The notes: generated from the letters alone by a model not told the origin. A stretch of 64,000 nt of DNA from Rhodopirellula sp. SM50 (GCF_002289565.1 NZ_NTFY01000016.1:62001-126000); one strand, 5' to 3'. Shown: positions 8,356 to 17,136, counted from the stretch's first letter. Made by a program: numbers and translations.

Positions 8356-9039
8356 ATGCGATTGTCTCGTTTTCATTCCTCGGGCAAGGGGACACGCCTG
8401 GTCGCAAGCCTCGGCTTGACGGCGGTCGCTTGCATTCTTGTTTCCACCCAAGCCGGTTGTCTCGGATTGCTGTCCAACCTGATTCACGCCTCCGGCGCTG
8501 ACAAGGTACCGGCGGCCTATGAGGGGTTGGAGGATTCGCGCGTGGCGGTTGTCACGCTGACCGAAAACAGCCAGTACAGCGACGACGTGTCGGCGCGGAT
8601 TTTGGGCCGCAATGTGATGCAATGGCTGTCCAAAGAGGTGGATGACATCGAACTGATTCGCGAAGACAAAATCGCAAATTGGCGCGACACCCACGGCTGG
8701 GACCAAGTCGAATTCGCCGAGATCGGTCGCGGCGTCGATGCGGAAAAGGTGCTGGCGATCGAAGTGATGAATTTGAAGCTGCGCGACGGAGCGACGTTGT
8801 ATCGCGGCCACGCCGACGTTCAAATCACGGTGATCGATGCCAAGACCGGCGAAGAGCTCTTCCGCCGTGACATCGACGACTTCACGTACCCCAATACCGC
8901 CGGGGTGTACACCAACGAAACGACCGAAGCCCGGTTCCGAAAGCTGTATCTGGGGATTCTCGGCAAGCGAGTCGCACGGCAGTTCTATCCGTACGATGCT
9001 CACGAAGACTTCGCGCTCGATTCCATCATCGCCCGCTAA
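8356..9039 (+). CDS. Probable lipoprotein, unknown function
   Basis: A 227-residue protein with a basic N-terminus, a hydrophobic stretch (LVASLGLTAVACILV) and a cysteine in TQAGC, resembling a lipoprotein signal, although Q at -3 is atypical for a lipobox. The mature part contains EDSRVAVVTLTENSQYSDDVSARILGR-like sequence, then a conserved-looking mix of strands and helices similar in style to outer-membrane assembly lipoproteins, but no family is assigned. I preferred the ATG at 8356 because the signal follows directly; upstream codons read through non-coding sequence. It converges with hisB, the two coding regions overlapping by three to four bases at 9036-9039. Confidence 0.65.
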   Translation: MRLSRFHSSGKGTRLVASLGLTAVACILVSTQAGCLGLLSNLIHASGADKVPAAYEGLEDSRVAVVTLTENSQYSDDVSARILGRNVMQWLSKEVDDIELIREDKIANWRDTHGWDQVEFAEIGRGVDAEKVLAIEVMNLKLRDGATLYRGHADVQITVIDAKTGEELFRRDIDDFTYPNTAGVYTNETTEARFRKLYLGILGKRVARQFYPYDAHEDFALDSIIAR

Positions 9040-9623
9040 AGCACGCCCTTGGTGCTCGGAACGCTGTCGCTGCGCGGGTCGGATTCGGCGGCCATTCGAA
9101 TCGCCCGAGCGACCGACTTGAACACGCACTCGGCGATGTGGTGTGCGTTGCGTCCGTGATGCAGCACGACATGCAGATTGCAATTCGCATTGGCGGCAAA
9201 GGATTGCCAAAAGTGTTCGACGAGTTCGCTGTCAAAGGTGCCGATCTTTGAAGCCGCAATCGGGGCGTTGTATTCGAACGCGTAACGCCCGCCCAAGTCG
9301 ACCGCCGCGGTGACCAGGCATTCATCCATCGGCAGCGTGAAGTGCCCGTAGCGACGAATCCCGGCGCGATCGCCGAGCGCTTGATCGATCGCCTGCCCCA
9401 ACGCAATCCCGATGTCTTCGGCGGTGTGGTGGTCGTCGACATGCAGGTCTCCCTTGGCGTCGACGCCCAAATCGATCAACGCATGTTTGGCCAGCAAGTC
9501 CAGCATGTGATCCAGAAACCCGATCCCCGAGTTGCGTGTCCCCGAACCATCCCCGTCCAGATTGATCGAAAGGCGGATCTCGGTTTCACCGGTGGTGCGT
9601 TGGATTTGAGCGGAGCGTGGCAT
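9036..9623 (-). CDS. hisB: Imidazoleglycerol-phosphate dehydratase
   Basis: A 195-residue enzyme of histidine synthesis that dehydrates imidazoleglycerol phosphate to imidazoleacetol phosphate in the cytoplasm. The family's manganese-binding histidine motifs are present: FLDHMLDLLAKH, the repeat half VDDHHTAEDIGIALGQA, and HHGRNAHHIAECVFK near the C-terminus, plus conserved RYGHFTLPMDE. It is monofunctional, lacking the phosphatase domain found in enterobacterial HisB. Length is normal. It lies on the same strand as hisC and hisD but is separated from them by the Hsp70 and J-like genes and by an oppositely oriented four-helix-bundle gene, so it probably has its own promoter within 9624-9836. 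Confidence 0.97.
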   Translation of the reverse strand: MPRSAQIQRTTGETEIRLSINLDGDGSGTRNSGIGFLDHMLDLLAKHALIDLGVDAKGDLHVDDHHTAEDIGIALGQAIDQALGDRAGIRRYGHFTLPMDECLVTAAVDLGGRYAFEYNAPIAASKIGTFDSELVEHFWQSFAANANCNLHVVLHHGRNAHHIAECVFKSVARAIRMAAESDPRSDSVPSTKGVL

Positions 9624-9696
9624 GGTGGGTGGTCGATGGTGGTGGGGGTTGGTGATGGGGTTAGGGTGTCCGATGGTTGGCAGAATATAGCGACCG

Positions 9697-9754
9697 AATA
9701 GGACCTATGGGACACATGGGACCCATATGTCCTATCTGTCCCATAGGTCCTATT
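9697..9754. repeat. 58-bp palindrome, left copy flanking the four-helix gene
   Basis: The outer 18 bases (aataggacctatgggaca) are a perfect inverted repeat of the last 18 (9737-9754); the middle repeats atgggac-type words. A closely similar copy in the same orientation is at 10396-10453, and a cgaccga word precedes both. Together they bracket the four-helix-bundle gene. Confidence 0.75.
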
Positions 9755-9836
9755 GTCATGAACCCCTCTGCAGAGGTTCGCCGTTCTGCTAAACTCGCCG
9801 ACCTCATCTGCCCCTGACTGCCGAAGGAGGTCATCC

Positions 9837-10400
9837 ATGTCCAGCGGATTCATTCCAGCTCATGGTGGTTATCAGGATCTCGTGTCTTATCAGAAATCGG
9901 TGATCGTCTATGACGTCACGGTTCGCTTCTGTGATCGGTTTCTGTCCAAATTCGACCGCACCGTTGATCAAATGATCCAGGCGGCTCGCAGCGGCAAGCA
10001 AAACATCATCGAAGGGAGTATGGCGTCGGGCACGTCAAAGGAAACCGAAATCAAATTAACCAACGTTGCGCGCGCCAGCTTGGAGGAGTTGTTGGAAGAC
10101 TACCGCGATTACATCCGCAATCAAGACGGTCAATTGTGGGACAAGGGTTCGGAGCAAGCGTTGTATGTGCGGGGGTTGGGGCGAAAGAACCGTGAGAGCT
10201 ATCAGACGTACCGGAGGTTTGTGGAAACGCGTGACGGCATCGTTGTTGCGAATATCGCGGTGTGTTTGATTCATCAAACCAACTACATGCTCGACCGGCA
10301 GATTCGACAATTGGAACAAGCGTTTCTCAGCGAGGGCGGGTTGCGCGAGCGGATGTATCGGGCGAGGACCGACGCCAGGGGACGGCAACGACCGAAATAG
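9837..10400 (+). CDS. Four-helix-bundle protein with suffix domain (S23/IVP-like)
   Basis: A 187-residue, helix-rich protein of the four-helix-bundle family first seen in intervening sequences of 23S rRNA genes (S23/IVP type). Recognisable pieces are LVSYQKSVIVYDVTVRFCDRF, QMIQAARSGKQNIIEGS, and ASLEELLEDYRDY, followed by the C-terminal suffix pattern FLSEGGLRERMYRAR. Function is unknown; relatives may bind RNA or DNA. A strong GGAGGT lies seven bases before the ATG. It is the only plus-strand gene in an 8-kb minus-strand block, and the palindromes at 9697-9754 and 10396-10453 flank it, the second one containing its TAG stop. This suggests a transferred unit. Confidence 0.85.
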   Translation: MSSGFIPAHGGYQDLVSYQKSVIVYDVTVRFCDRFLSKFDRTVDQMIQAARSGKQNIIEGSMASGTSKETEIKLTNVARASLEELLEDYRDYIRNQDGQLWDKGSEQALYVRGLGRKNRESYQTYRRFVETRDGIVVANIAVCLIHQTNYMLDRQIRQLEQAFLSEGGLRERMYRARTDARGRQRPK

Positions 10401-10453
10401 GACCAATGGGACAGATGGGACCCATACGTCCTATCTGTCCCATAGGTCCAATT
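10396..10453. repeat. 58-bp palindrome, right copy flanking the four-helix gene
   Basis: Second copy of the palindrome at 9697-9754, direct orientation, with a few base changes (aataggaccaatgggaca; complement tgtcccataggtccaatt with one mismatch). The stop codon of the four-helix-bundle gene (10398-10400) lies inside it. Confidence 0.75.
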
Positions 10454-10507
10454 TCCCCGCCAGCTGACCAATCAGACCCATGGGACTCATGTATGCCGCT
10501 ACCACCT

Positions 10508-12076
10508 TCACAAAATCGACCATTCGGGGTCGGACGGGTCGACGGTTTCAGACGGGACGCTGGTGGAGTGGCGTTCGATTTGGATGCTGGCTTGTTGGCC
10601 GGTTGCGGGCAGTCTGGCTTCGACTTGCATCAACCCGTCGCGGTCGTAGCGAAAGGTGACGTCAACGGGCGTTCCCGCGGGCAGGTGGGCGGGCAGAGGA
10701 CCGAGGACGCATTTGCCGATGTGTGTCCCGTACCGGCCGCGTGAGTCTCCGCCTTCGACGATTTCCACCGCGACGCTGCGTTGATCGTCACGCAGCGTTT
10801 GAAATCGTGTGGTTTGTTTGACCGGGATAGGTGTGTTTCGCTGGATCATCACGTAGTTGCACGACAGGCGGGTCTCCAGGTCGATACCGAGGACGCCCAG
10901 GTTGTGGGCATTGACATCCGAAATGACGAGTCGGCCGGATTCAGGTTCACCGGTTTGATTTGCCGCGGCACGTGACGGGATCGTCGAAGCGTAGAGGGCC
11001 GCACCATGGGCGATCGCTTCATCGGCCGAGATCGACAGATTGGGTTCCATGCCTGTGAGGGCCGTGATCATCTCGGCGACTTGGGGCAACCGCGTCGAGC
11101 CGCCGACCAGGATCACTTGATCGATCTGCTCCCATTGGGTTGCGGAGTCCTTCATCAGTTTGCGGACGGTGAACCGCGTGCGGTCGAGCAAGTGTGCCGT
11201 CAGGTCTTCAAAGACGCTTCGCGTAATCGTGGTGATTAACGTCGAAGATTGGAAGGTCAGACGAATCTTGACTTCGGTTCGCGAGGTCAGTGCGTGTTTC
11301 AATTCGGTCGCTTCCTGCATCAGCCAGGCGGCGCCGGTCTCGACTTCGGACGGACGGAATTTGCACGTTTGGGCGAATTGATCGTCGAGCCACTTCACCA
11401 AGCATCGGTCCCAGTCGATGCCACCGAGCATCGCGTTGCCATCGGTTGCAACGACGGTGATGTTCGAATGGTCGACTTTGACCATGGACACATCGAAAGT
11501 GCCGCCGCCGAGGTCATAGATCAACACGGTTTGCGGACCGAGGATCTCGCTGTGTTTTTCGATCCCGTAGGCGATTGCGGCGGCGGTCGGCTCGTTGATG
11601 ATCGCCAGCACGTCGAGCCCGGCGAGTTCGGCGGCGCGAATGGTCGAGCGCCGTTTGGGTTCGTTGAAATAGGCGGGCACGGTGATCACGGCCTGTGTGA
11701 TCGGCCGCCCGAGTTTGGTTTCCGCGTCACGTTTCAGCCGACCCAAAATCAACGACTCGATGACTTCGGGAGCAACGCTGCGGCCGTCGACGGGATGCGA
11801 CAGCGTGGGCTTTCCGATGTCGCGTTTGGCAAAGGTGGCGACGTTGCCCGGCAGCGTGATTTGTGCTTTGAGCGCGAGCTTGCCGATCGTGACTTCTTGA
11901 TTTTCGATCAACGCCGCCGACGGTGTCGTCAGATCGCCTTCGCTATTGATGATCGTGTGCGGCTGGCCACGGTCGTCGACATAGGCAACGGCACTGTACG
12001 TGGTTCCCAGATCGATGCCCACGACCAACGGCTTGTGGGGCTTGGTCGTCGGCGTTTCGGACCCTTGAATGCTCAA
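10508..12076 (-). CDS. Hsp70 family chaperone (DnaK-like, short form)
   Basis: About 522 residues. ATPase motifs of Hsp70 are clear: GIDLGTTYSAVAYVD (phosphate 1), NEPTAAAIAYG, IYDLGGGTFDVSMV (phosphate 2) and ILVGGSTRLPQV (adenosine). A substrate-binding beta domain follows (RNTPIPVKQTTRF), but the C-terminal helical lid is short or missing compared with DnaK of about 640 residues. So it is an accessory Hsp70, not the main DnaK. The start is uncertain: TTG at 12076 lies five bases after the stop of the J-like gene; a TTG at 12121 would overlap that gene, and a later TTG or GTG just before GIDLGTT is also possible. Tight linkage to the upstream J-like gene suggests one operon and a chaperone/co-chaperone pair. 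Confidence 0.88.
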   Translation of the reverse strand: MSIQGSETPTTKPHKPLVVGIDLGTTYSAVAYVDDRGQPHTIINSEGDLTTPSAALIENQEVTIGKLALKAQITLPGNVATFAKRDIGKPTLSHPVDGRSVAPEVIESLILGRLKRDAETKLGRPITQAVITVPAYFNEPKRRSTIRAAELAGLDVLAIINEPTAAAIAYGIEKHSEILGPQTVLIYDLGGGTFDVSMVKVDHSNITVVATDGNAMLGGIDWDRCLVKWLDDQFAQTCKFRPSEVETGAAWLMQEATELKHALTSRTEVKIRLTFQSSTLITTITRSVFEDLTAHLLDRTRFTVRKLMKDSATQWEQIDQVILVGGSTRLPQVAEMITALTGMEPNLSISADEAIAHGAALYASTIPSRAAANQTGEPESGRLVISDVNAHNLGVLGIDLETRLSCNYVMIQRNTPIPVKQTTRFQTLRDDQRSVAVEIVEGGDSRGRYGTHIGKCVLGPLPAHLPAGTPVDVTFRYDRDGLMQVEARLPATGQQASIQIERHSTSVPSETVDPSDPEWSIL

Positions 12077-12080
12077 TCGT

Positions 12081-14537
12081 TTACTCTGAATCGAGAGGGT
12101 TGGATCGGGGCTGCCACGCAACGGTTGCCGTCAACATGCGATTCATGCCTGAATTTTGCATGTAGACGGAGAACCAACATCTGCCATCCCAATTGCCAGG
12201 CGCCCATTGCTCTAGGTCAAGCGTGTACCGGGGACTGACGGGCAAAAAATCACGGTCGTCGGGCGTTTTGCCGGTGCCCCAGGGAGGATTGGGATAGAAG
12301 TAATTCGGGGTGTTCGTGCCGAAGTTCAGGAACACCCGCTTGGTGTAACTGGAACCGGTGTGGTAATCGATGACGAAGCCGATTTTCGAGGTTGCCGAGG
12401 AGCTGACCATGGTGGCGTGGGAGGGAGCACCTTGCACGCTGATCGTTCCGACGTTTTCAAATTCGATTCCGGCTGCGGCTTCGCCGGTTCCCGACGACGT
12501 ATTGCCCATTCCGACGACGAGCGTGTTGCCGCGGATTCGGGCAAAGTCTGTGGAGGCGGTTGAATCGTAGGTACGGGTCTGGATGACTTTGGGTTGCGCG
12601 GCCAACGCCCGGTTCTTGGCATCCAGTTTGGCTTTGGCCGCTGCCTCGCGTTGTTCGGCGCGAATTCGCGCGGCGCTGAGCGGGCCGGGTGTTCCCAGCG
12701 CGTTGAGAACGATCAGGCGTTGATCAATTTTTCGAACTTCCAATCCGGCGGTCTTGAGTCGGGCCGATTGATAAAACGATTTGGCGTGATTGGCCAGCGA
12801 CCGTTTTTCGAAACTCGATTCGGAGCTGTCGATGATCTTGAACCAACCGTCGGCGACCTGTAGTTCCGTCATCTCTGCATTGGAGAGCGTCAATTCGTTT
12901 GACGCGGCTTCGCGGTAGAGCGGATCGGAACCGGCGGCGAGTCGCGGCAGTCCATCGGCCCAGCGGTTTTCGACCAGGCACAGGTACTTGCCGACGGCCG
13001 ATTGGGCGTCGGCGTCGTCGGGATTTGATTCCAAGCTCGTTAGGCCGCGTTGGTAAACACTGAACAGAGCCTGCGCGTCGGCGAGCTGTTGTTGAACATC
13101 GTTCAGCCGGCCCAATTGGGGCGTTGGGAGACGTTTGACCGCCGCCAGCAGCGTCTTGCAGATCGCGATCCCGTCATCGAGTCGGCCGGCGTGCAGGCAG
13201 TCTTCAGCAACGTTGATCGCCGCGTCGGAAAACTCGGTCGTGGGGACACCTCGGCCCGCGACACTTTCGATGACGTCACGTTTCAGACCCATCACATCGA
13301 TCGCTTCGAAGGATTGGTCGAGCAGATCGACCATTTCAAACGCCGAGTCAAAGTCGCTTTCGCCGATGTAAATCTCGCGGGCGACGCGGTACAGGGCGAA
13401 TCGGCCTTCGGGATCGTTCTTCGTTTCGTCAGCCGTTTCTCGCATCTGGTCTGCGACCGCAATCCGCTGCTCGCGTTGCTTGGCCTGTAAGTATTCCGGT
13501 TGAAACAGGTCCCGGACCGTTTGCATCTTCGCGGTGATCGAGTCGGCCGAGGGAATCGGTTGTTTTCCCGCCGGCGTCACGTATTCGGCCAGACTGGGAG
13601 AGACTGGAGGAGTGGTCGTCGGGAAGAACGTGCCCGGTGGAGATGCCGGGTTTGTGGAAGCGGCCGTTGGGGGCGCCCGGTTGGGCGACGGATTAGACGG
13701 GCGCGAGGCGGGGCCGGCAGAAACCGCGGCCATGGCTTGGTTCGATTCGGTCTGGTTGGGCGGCGGTGACGTGGCGATTTTTTTCGGCGTGCCGGAGGGG
13801 GCCGTTGCATCCGCGTCCTCGGACAACACCTCGGCTTCCGCCGGGACGCTGGAATCAGCGGCAAACTTGGCCGCTTGTTCGGCGGGAATTCCAAGACGTT
13901 CTAATTTGTCCGGATCCAGATGCAGTTCGCCGTTCCAGATCGAAAAGAGCAGGTATCCGAGCACGATCAATGCGGGCAAGACGCCGATGGCCCAGAACAG
14001 GCTCAAGCGTTTTCGACGCGACGTCTTGCCGCTCGGTCGCGAGTGGACCCGCGGAGTTGGCGGTGCTTCGGGGCGGGGCGTTTGAGCGACCGCGGCGGTG
14101 GTCGGAGGTGTCGTTGGGGCTGGCGATGCGGCTGCAGTGTTCGCCGCAATCCCCAAGATGGTCGACGCATTTTGCGGTAGGGGGACCGGCCCGGATGTTT
14201 CGGCAGGAGTCGTTTTGGCCGTGCCGAGAGAATCGATGACTGAGTCGATGTCGATCTCGCCCTCGTCCAGCAAATCACGCAACTGGGCGTCGTAGTCCGC
14301 TTTTTTTTCGGCATTGAGCAACCGCAGACGCGCCGCCGAAATCCGATTGGAAAGCTCTTCGGCGGCCTCGCCGTGTTCGCCGTTGGTCAGACCGTGCAGA
14401 AACGTCAGGTCACGATCGGCAGCCATGTCGATGACTTCCGGATCGTCTTCAAAATTGGCCAGCCCCAGCAGCCGATAGTCATTCGGCGGCTGTTCCGAGG
14501 GCGGGATGCCCAGCCACTTGTGAAGTGGGTCAAACAT
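12081..14537 (-). CDS. J-like domain membrane protein, unknown function
   Basis: An 818-residue protein. Residues 1-95 look like a degenerate J domain: NDYRLLGLANFEDDPEVID, then a helix with NRISAARLRLLNAEKKADYDAQL, matching J helices II-IV, but without the HPD tripeptide that stimulates Hsp70. Then a proline-rich linker, one membrane helix (about 180-203, LFWAIGVLPALIVLGYLLF), a low-complexity Ser/Pro/Ala region, and a long mostly helical region. The last about 150 residues look like a beta-sandwich. The N-terminus should be cytoplasmic and the rest periplasmic. It lies directly upstream of an Hsp70 gene. The start ATG at 14537 is unambiguous. Confidence 0.75.
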   Translation of the reverse strand: MFDPLHKWLGIPPSEQPPNDYRLLGLANFEDDPEVIDMAADRDLTFLHGLTNGEHGEAAEELSNRISAARLRLLNAEKKADYDAQLRDLLDEGEIDIDSVIDSLGTAKTTPAETSGPVPLPQNASTILGIAANTAAASPAPTTPPTTAAVAQTPRPEAPPTPRVHSRPSGKTSRRKRLSLFWAIGVLPALIVLGYLLFSIWNGELHLDPDKLERLGIPAEQAAKFAADSSVPAEAEVLSEDADATAPSGTPKKIATSPPPNQTESNQAMAAVSAGPASRPSNPSPNRAPPTAASTNPASPPGTFFPTTTPPVSPSLAEYVTPAGKQPIPSADSITAKMQTVRDLFQPEYLQAKQREQRIAVADQMRETADETKNDPEGRFALYRVAREIYIGESDFDSAFEMVDLLDQSFEAIDVMGLKRDVIESVAGRGVPTTEFSDAAINVAEDCLHAGRLDDGIAICKTLLAAVKRLPTPQLGRLNDVQQQLADAQALFSVYQRGLTSLESNPDDADAQSAVGKYLCLVENRWADGLPRLAAGSDPLYREAASNELTLSNAEMTELQVADGWFKIIDSSESSFEKRSLANHAKSFYQSARLKTAGLEVRKIDQRLIVLNALGTPGPLSAARIRAEQREAAAKAKLDAKNRALAAQPKVIQTRTYDSTASTDFARIRGNTLVVGMGNTSSGTGEAAAGIEFENVGTISVQGAPSHATMVSSSATSKIGFVIDYHTGSSYTKRVFLNFGTNTPNYFYPNPPWGTGKTPDDRDFLPVSPRYTLDLEQWAPGNWDGRCWFSVYMQNSGMNRMLTATVAWQPRSNPLDSE

Positions 14538-14565
14538 GGCACGTTGTGGAGCGGCGGGAGCGGTC

Positions 14566-15630
14566 TTAGAGCGATTGCAGAAACCGCTCGATCATCATCA
14601 TACACGCATCGGATTGTTGGTCGGTTCCCACCGAAATGCGTAAACCATCGCCCCAGTCGGGGAAGTCCATGTAGCGGATCAAAATTTGTTGCTTTTTCAG
14701 GAACTGGTGCAGGTCCGCATGCCGACCGCTGGGGTGTTGGCACCAGACAAAATTTGCGTGCGACGGTGTCACGTTGAATCCCATCTCGGTCAATTGAGAC
14801 TCCATCCTGGCTCGTGTGGCGTTCATTTTCGTCACCACGTCCTGTAGCCAGTCTTGCGAACGGATCGCCGCCGTCGCCGCGACGGTTGCCAGATAGTCGC
14901 AGTTGTAGCTGTCTTTGATGTTCGACAACTTGGCGACCAGTGACGGTTGGGCGACCAGGAAACCGAAACGGATGCCCGCCAAGCCGTACGATTTGCTCAG
15001 CGTCCGAGTGACCAGGATGTTGTCGTGTCGCCGCACCAGATCCAGGCAATTGAAGTCGGCAAAATCCACGTAGGCTTCGTCGACGACCAGCGGACAGGGC
15101 AACGAGGCGGCGAGTTGTTCGATCTGTTCGGCCGGCACCACGGTTCCGCTGGGGCTGTTCGGATTGGGCAACAGCACCAGCCGCAAGTCGTTGTCGCCTT
15201 CGCCAAACATCGCCGGTAGATGCCAGCCGTCGAGAAACGGAATCTGTTCCCACGACGCGCCTTGGATGTCCGCCAGCGTTCGGTAAAGGATGTAACTGGG
15301 GTAGGGCAGTCGCAGCTTTTGGCCTTCGCCGACAAAGCCCCGCACCAGGATGGTCAGGATTTCATCGCTTCCGTTGCCGGCCAAAATCCAATCGGGACCG
15401 GGTAAGCCGAGCACCTCCGCGGCGGCGCGGCGAAACACGGTCGCGGTCGGGTCGGGGTAGCGGTTGAGCGGTCCCGAGGCGGCATCTCGGATCGCCGAAA
15501 CCACCGACGGTGGAGGCGGGTAGGGGTTTTCGTTGGTGTTGAGCTTGATGAATTTGCCCGGCGGTGGTTGCTCGCCGGGTGTGTAGGGCAACATCCGCGA
15601 AAGGGCAGGGCGGAGGTCGGTTTTTGACAT
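14566..15630 (-). CDS. hisC: Histidinol-phosphate aminotransferase
   Basis: A 354-residue PLP-dependent class I/II aminotransferase that makes histidinol phosphate from imidazole acetol phosphate with glutamate as amino donor. Motifs: LNTNENPYPPPP at the N-terminus, LPNPNSPSGTVV, VVDEAYVDFAD with the PLP-ring Asp, TLSKSYGLAGIRFGF with the Schiff-base Lys, and C-terminal LRISVGT. The ATG at 15630 (MSKTDLRP) gives the usual HisC N-terminus; a longer frame upstream reads into the purine-rich repeat. hisD lies 141 bases upstream on the same strand, separated by heptamer repeats, so the two may still be cotranscribed. Confidence 0.96.
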   Translation of the reverse strand: MSKTDLRPALSRMLPYTPGEQPPPGKFIKLNTNENPYPPPPSVVSAIRDAASGPLNRYPDPTATVFRRAAAEVLGLPGPDWILAGNGSDEILTILVRGFVGEGQKLRLPYPSYILYRTLADIQGASWEQIPFLDGWHLPAMFGEGDNDLRLVLLPNPNSPSGTVVPAEQIEQLAASLPCPLVVDEAYVDFADFNCLDLVRRHDNILVTRTLSKSYGLAGIRFGFLVAQPSLVAKLSNIKDSYNCDYLATVAATAAIRSQDWLQDVVTKMNATRARMESQLTEMGFNVTPSHANFVWCQHPSGRHADLHQFLKKQQILIRYMDFPDWGDGLRISVGTDQQSDACMMMIERFLQSL

Positions 15631-15639
15631 GGGGGAGAT

Positions 15640-15767
15640 GGCAGAAAAATGAAGGGCAGAAAAATGGACGACGGGAAGGGGAGACAAGAAAATGGGTGAC
15701 AGGAAAATGAACCTGAAACCTGAAACCTGAAACCTGAAACCTGAAACTTGAAACTTGAAACTTGAAA
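15640..15767. repeat. Polypurine repeat and (CCTGAAA)n heptamer microsatellite
   Basis: The hisD-hisC spacer. It contains ggcagaaaaatg-type words (15649-15677), then gacaagaaaatgggtgacag (15682-15701), then eight perfect-frame heptamers: five cctgaaa and three cttgaaa (15712-15767). The 29-bp stretch around gagacaagaaaatgggtgac recurs exactly near 43998-44026, and three heptamers of the same type occur at 50995-51015. The number of heptamers could vary by slippage. Confidence 0.8.
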
Positions 15768-15771
15768 AAAA

Positions 15772-17136
15772 CTATCTCCGAATCGAGACGCTGCGGGCAT
15801 GGGCGGTCAAGCCTTCTTTTTCGGCCAGGCGTTCGACGTCGGGGGCGATCTGGTTCATCGCCGATTCGTCGAACTCGGTGATGCTGCCGCTGCGGAGAAA
15901 GCTGTTGCTGCACAGTCCGGCCGCCCAGGTGCAAGTGCCTCCGGTCGGCAACACGTGACTGGGGCCGGCGGCATAGTCGCCCAGCGCGACCGGCGTGTGG
16001 TGCCCCAGGAAGGCGGCGCCGCTATTGTTGATCTTGGCGATTTGGTCGCGCGGGTTGGCCGTTTCGATGTGCAGGTGTTCGGGGGCGAAGGAATCGGTCA
16101 GTTCACAAGCCTGGGCTTCATCGCGGACCAGGATCAGCGCACCGAAGGCTTCCAAGCTGTCCAGCGTCAACTCGGCTCGCTCGAGCAGCGCGAGTTGTTT
16201 GGCGACCTGTTGGCTGACCGCGTCGATCAACGACTCGTCCCACGTGATCAAGATCGCGCTGCCGGGTGAATGTTCAGCCTGGGCCAACAGGTCGGCGGCA
16301 ATAAACTCGGGGCGGGCGGTTTGATCGGCGATCACGATGACTTCGCTGGGGCCGGCGAAGGAATCGATATCGACGGTGCCGTAGACATGTTTTTTGGCCA
16401 GGGCGACGAACAGGTTTCCCGGGCCGACGATCTTGTTGACCGCCGGGACGACGTCGGTCCCGTAGGCCAGCGCCGCGACGGCTTGGGCGCCGCCCATGCG
16501 ATACACCTCGGTCACGCCGAGTTCATGACACGTCGCCAGCATGTCTTGGTTGTACGCGCCGAACGGTGTCGGCGGTGCGACCACGGCGATCTCTTGGACA
16601 CCGGCGACTTGGGCCGGGACCACGGTCATCAACACGGTCGACGGATAGGCCGCTGCGCCGCCGGGGACACAAACACCGACGCGACGCAGCGGCACGTAGC
16701 GCTGCGTCAGCGTCACCCCCGGTTTGGGCTCGATCGTGACGTCGCGATGCAGAATCGCTTGCTGAAAGGTGGCCACGTTGTCACGAATGCGTCCAATCGA
16801 TTCGATCAATTCCGGATCTGCCGCGGCATGTGCGGCGGCCAAGTCCTCCGCGGGGACACGGAGCTGGTCGGCGGTCAGGTCGGCTTTGTCGAGCTGTAGA
16901 TTGAATTTCAGCAGCGCCTCGGTCCCGTCCCGTTGAACCTCCGCACAAATCCGCTGGACCACTTCGACGGGAGTCAGCGGGGCGCCGAAGACCTCTTCGG
17001 TCAGTGCCCGTCCGCGGGGGGAAACGACATCGCCTTGGGGGCTGAGCTTGTCGCGGAGCTGTTGCAGGATTTCGGCTGACCCGACGCGTGCGTCGACGCG
17101 TTGCAGGTTCAACGTGGGGATTTCGGGAGCGGACAT
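15772..17136 (-). CDS. hisD: Histidinol dehydrogenase
   Basis: A 454-residue zinc enzyme that oxidises histidinol to histidine with two NAD+ in the last steps of the pathway. Family motifs are intact: GPGNLFVALAKKHVYG, IDSFAGPSEVIVIAD, LLAQAEHSPGSAILIT and SFAPEHLHIET with the catalytic Glu-His. The ATG at 17136 (MSAPEIPTL) gives normal length; an open frame runs further upstream but its sequence (CREGRAKRGAGSGA) reads a dispersed repeat. Its stop lies five bases from the heptamer repeat, and hisC follows downstream. It is likely the first gene of a his transcript starting in 17137-17477. Confidence 0.96.
   Translation of the reverse strand: MSAPEIPTLNLQRVDARVGSAEILQQLRDKLSPQGDVVSPRGRALTEEVFGAPLTPVEVVQRICAEVQRDGTEALLKFNLQLDKADLTADQLRVPAEDLAAAHAAADPELIESIGRIRDNVATFQQAILHRDVTIEPKPGVTLTQRYVPLRRVGVCVPGGAAAYPSTVLMTVVPAQVAGVQEIAVVAPPTPFGAYNQDMLATCHELGVTEVYRMGGAQAVAALAYGTDVVPAVNKIVGPGNLFVALAKKHVYGTVDIDSFAGPSEVIVIADQTARPEFIAADLLAQAEHSPGSAILITWDESLIDAVSQQVAKQLALLERAELTLDSLEAFGALILVRDEAQACELTDSFAPEHLHIETANPRDQIAKINNSGAAFLGHHTPVALGDYAAGPSHVLPTGGTCTWAAGLCSNSFLRSGSITEFDESAMNQIAPDVERLAEKEGLTAHARSVSIRR

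Noticed and set aside
8083-9210. Open frame of 375 codons on the minus strand, across hisB and the lipoprotein gene
   Set aside because: It overlaps two well-supported genes in other frames and has no motifs.
11249-12238. Open frame of 329 codons opposite the Hsp70 gene
   Set aside because: Antisense shadow; the Hsp70 motifs on the minus strand are unmistakable.
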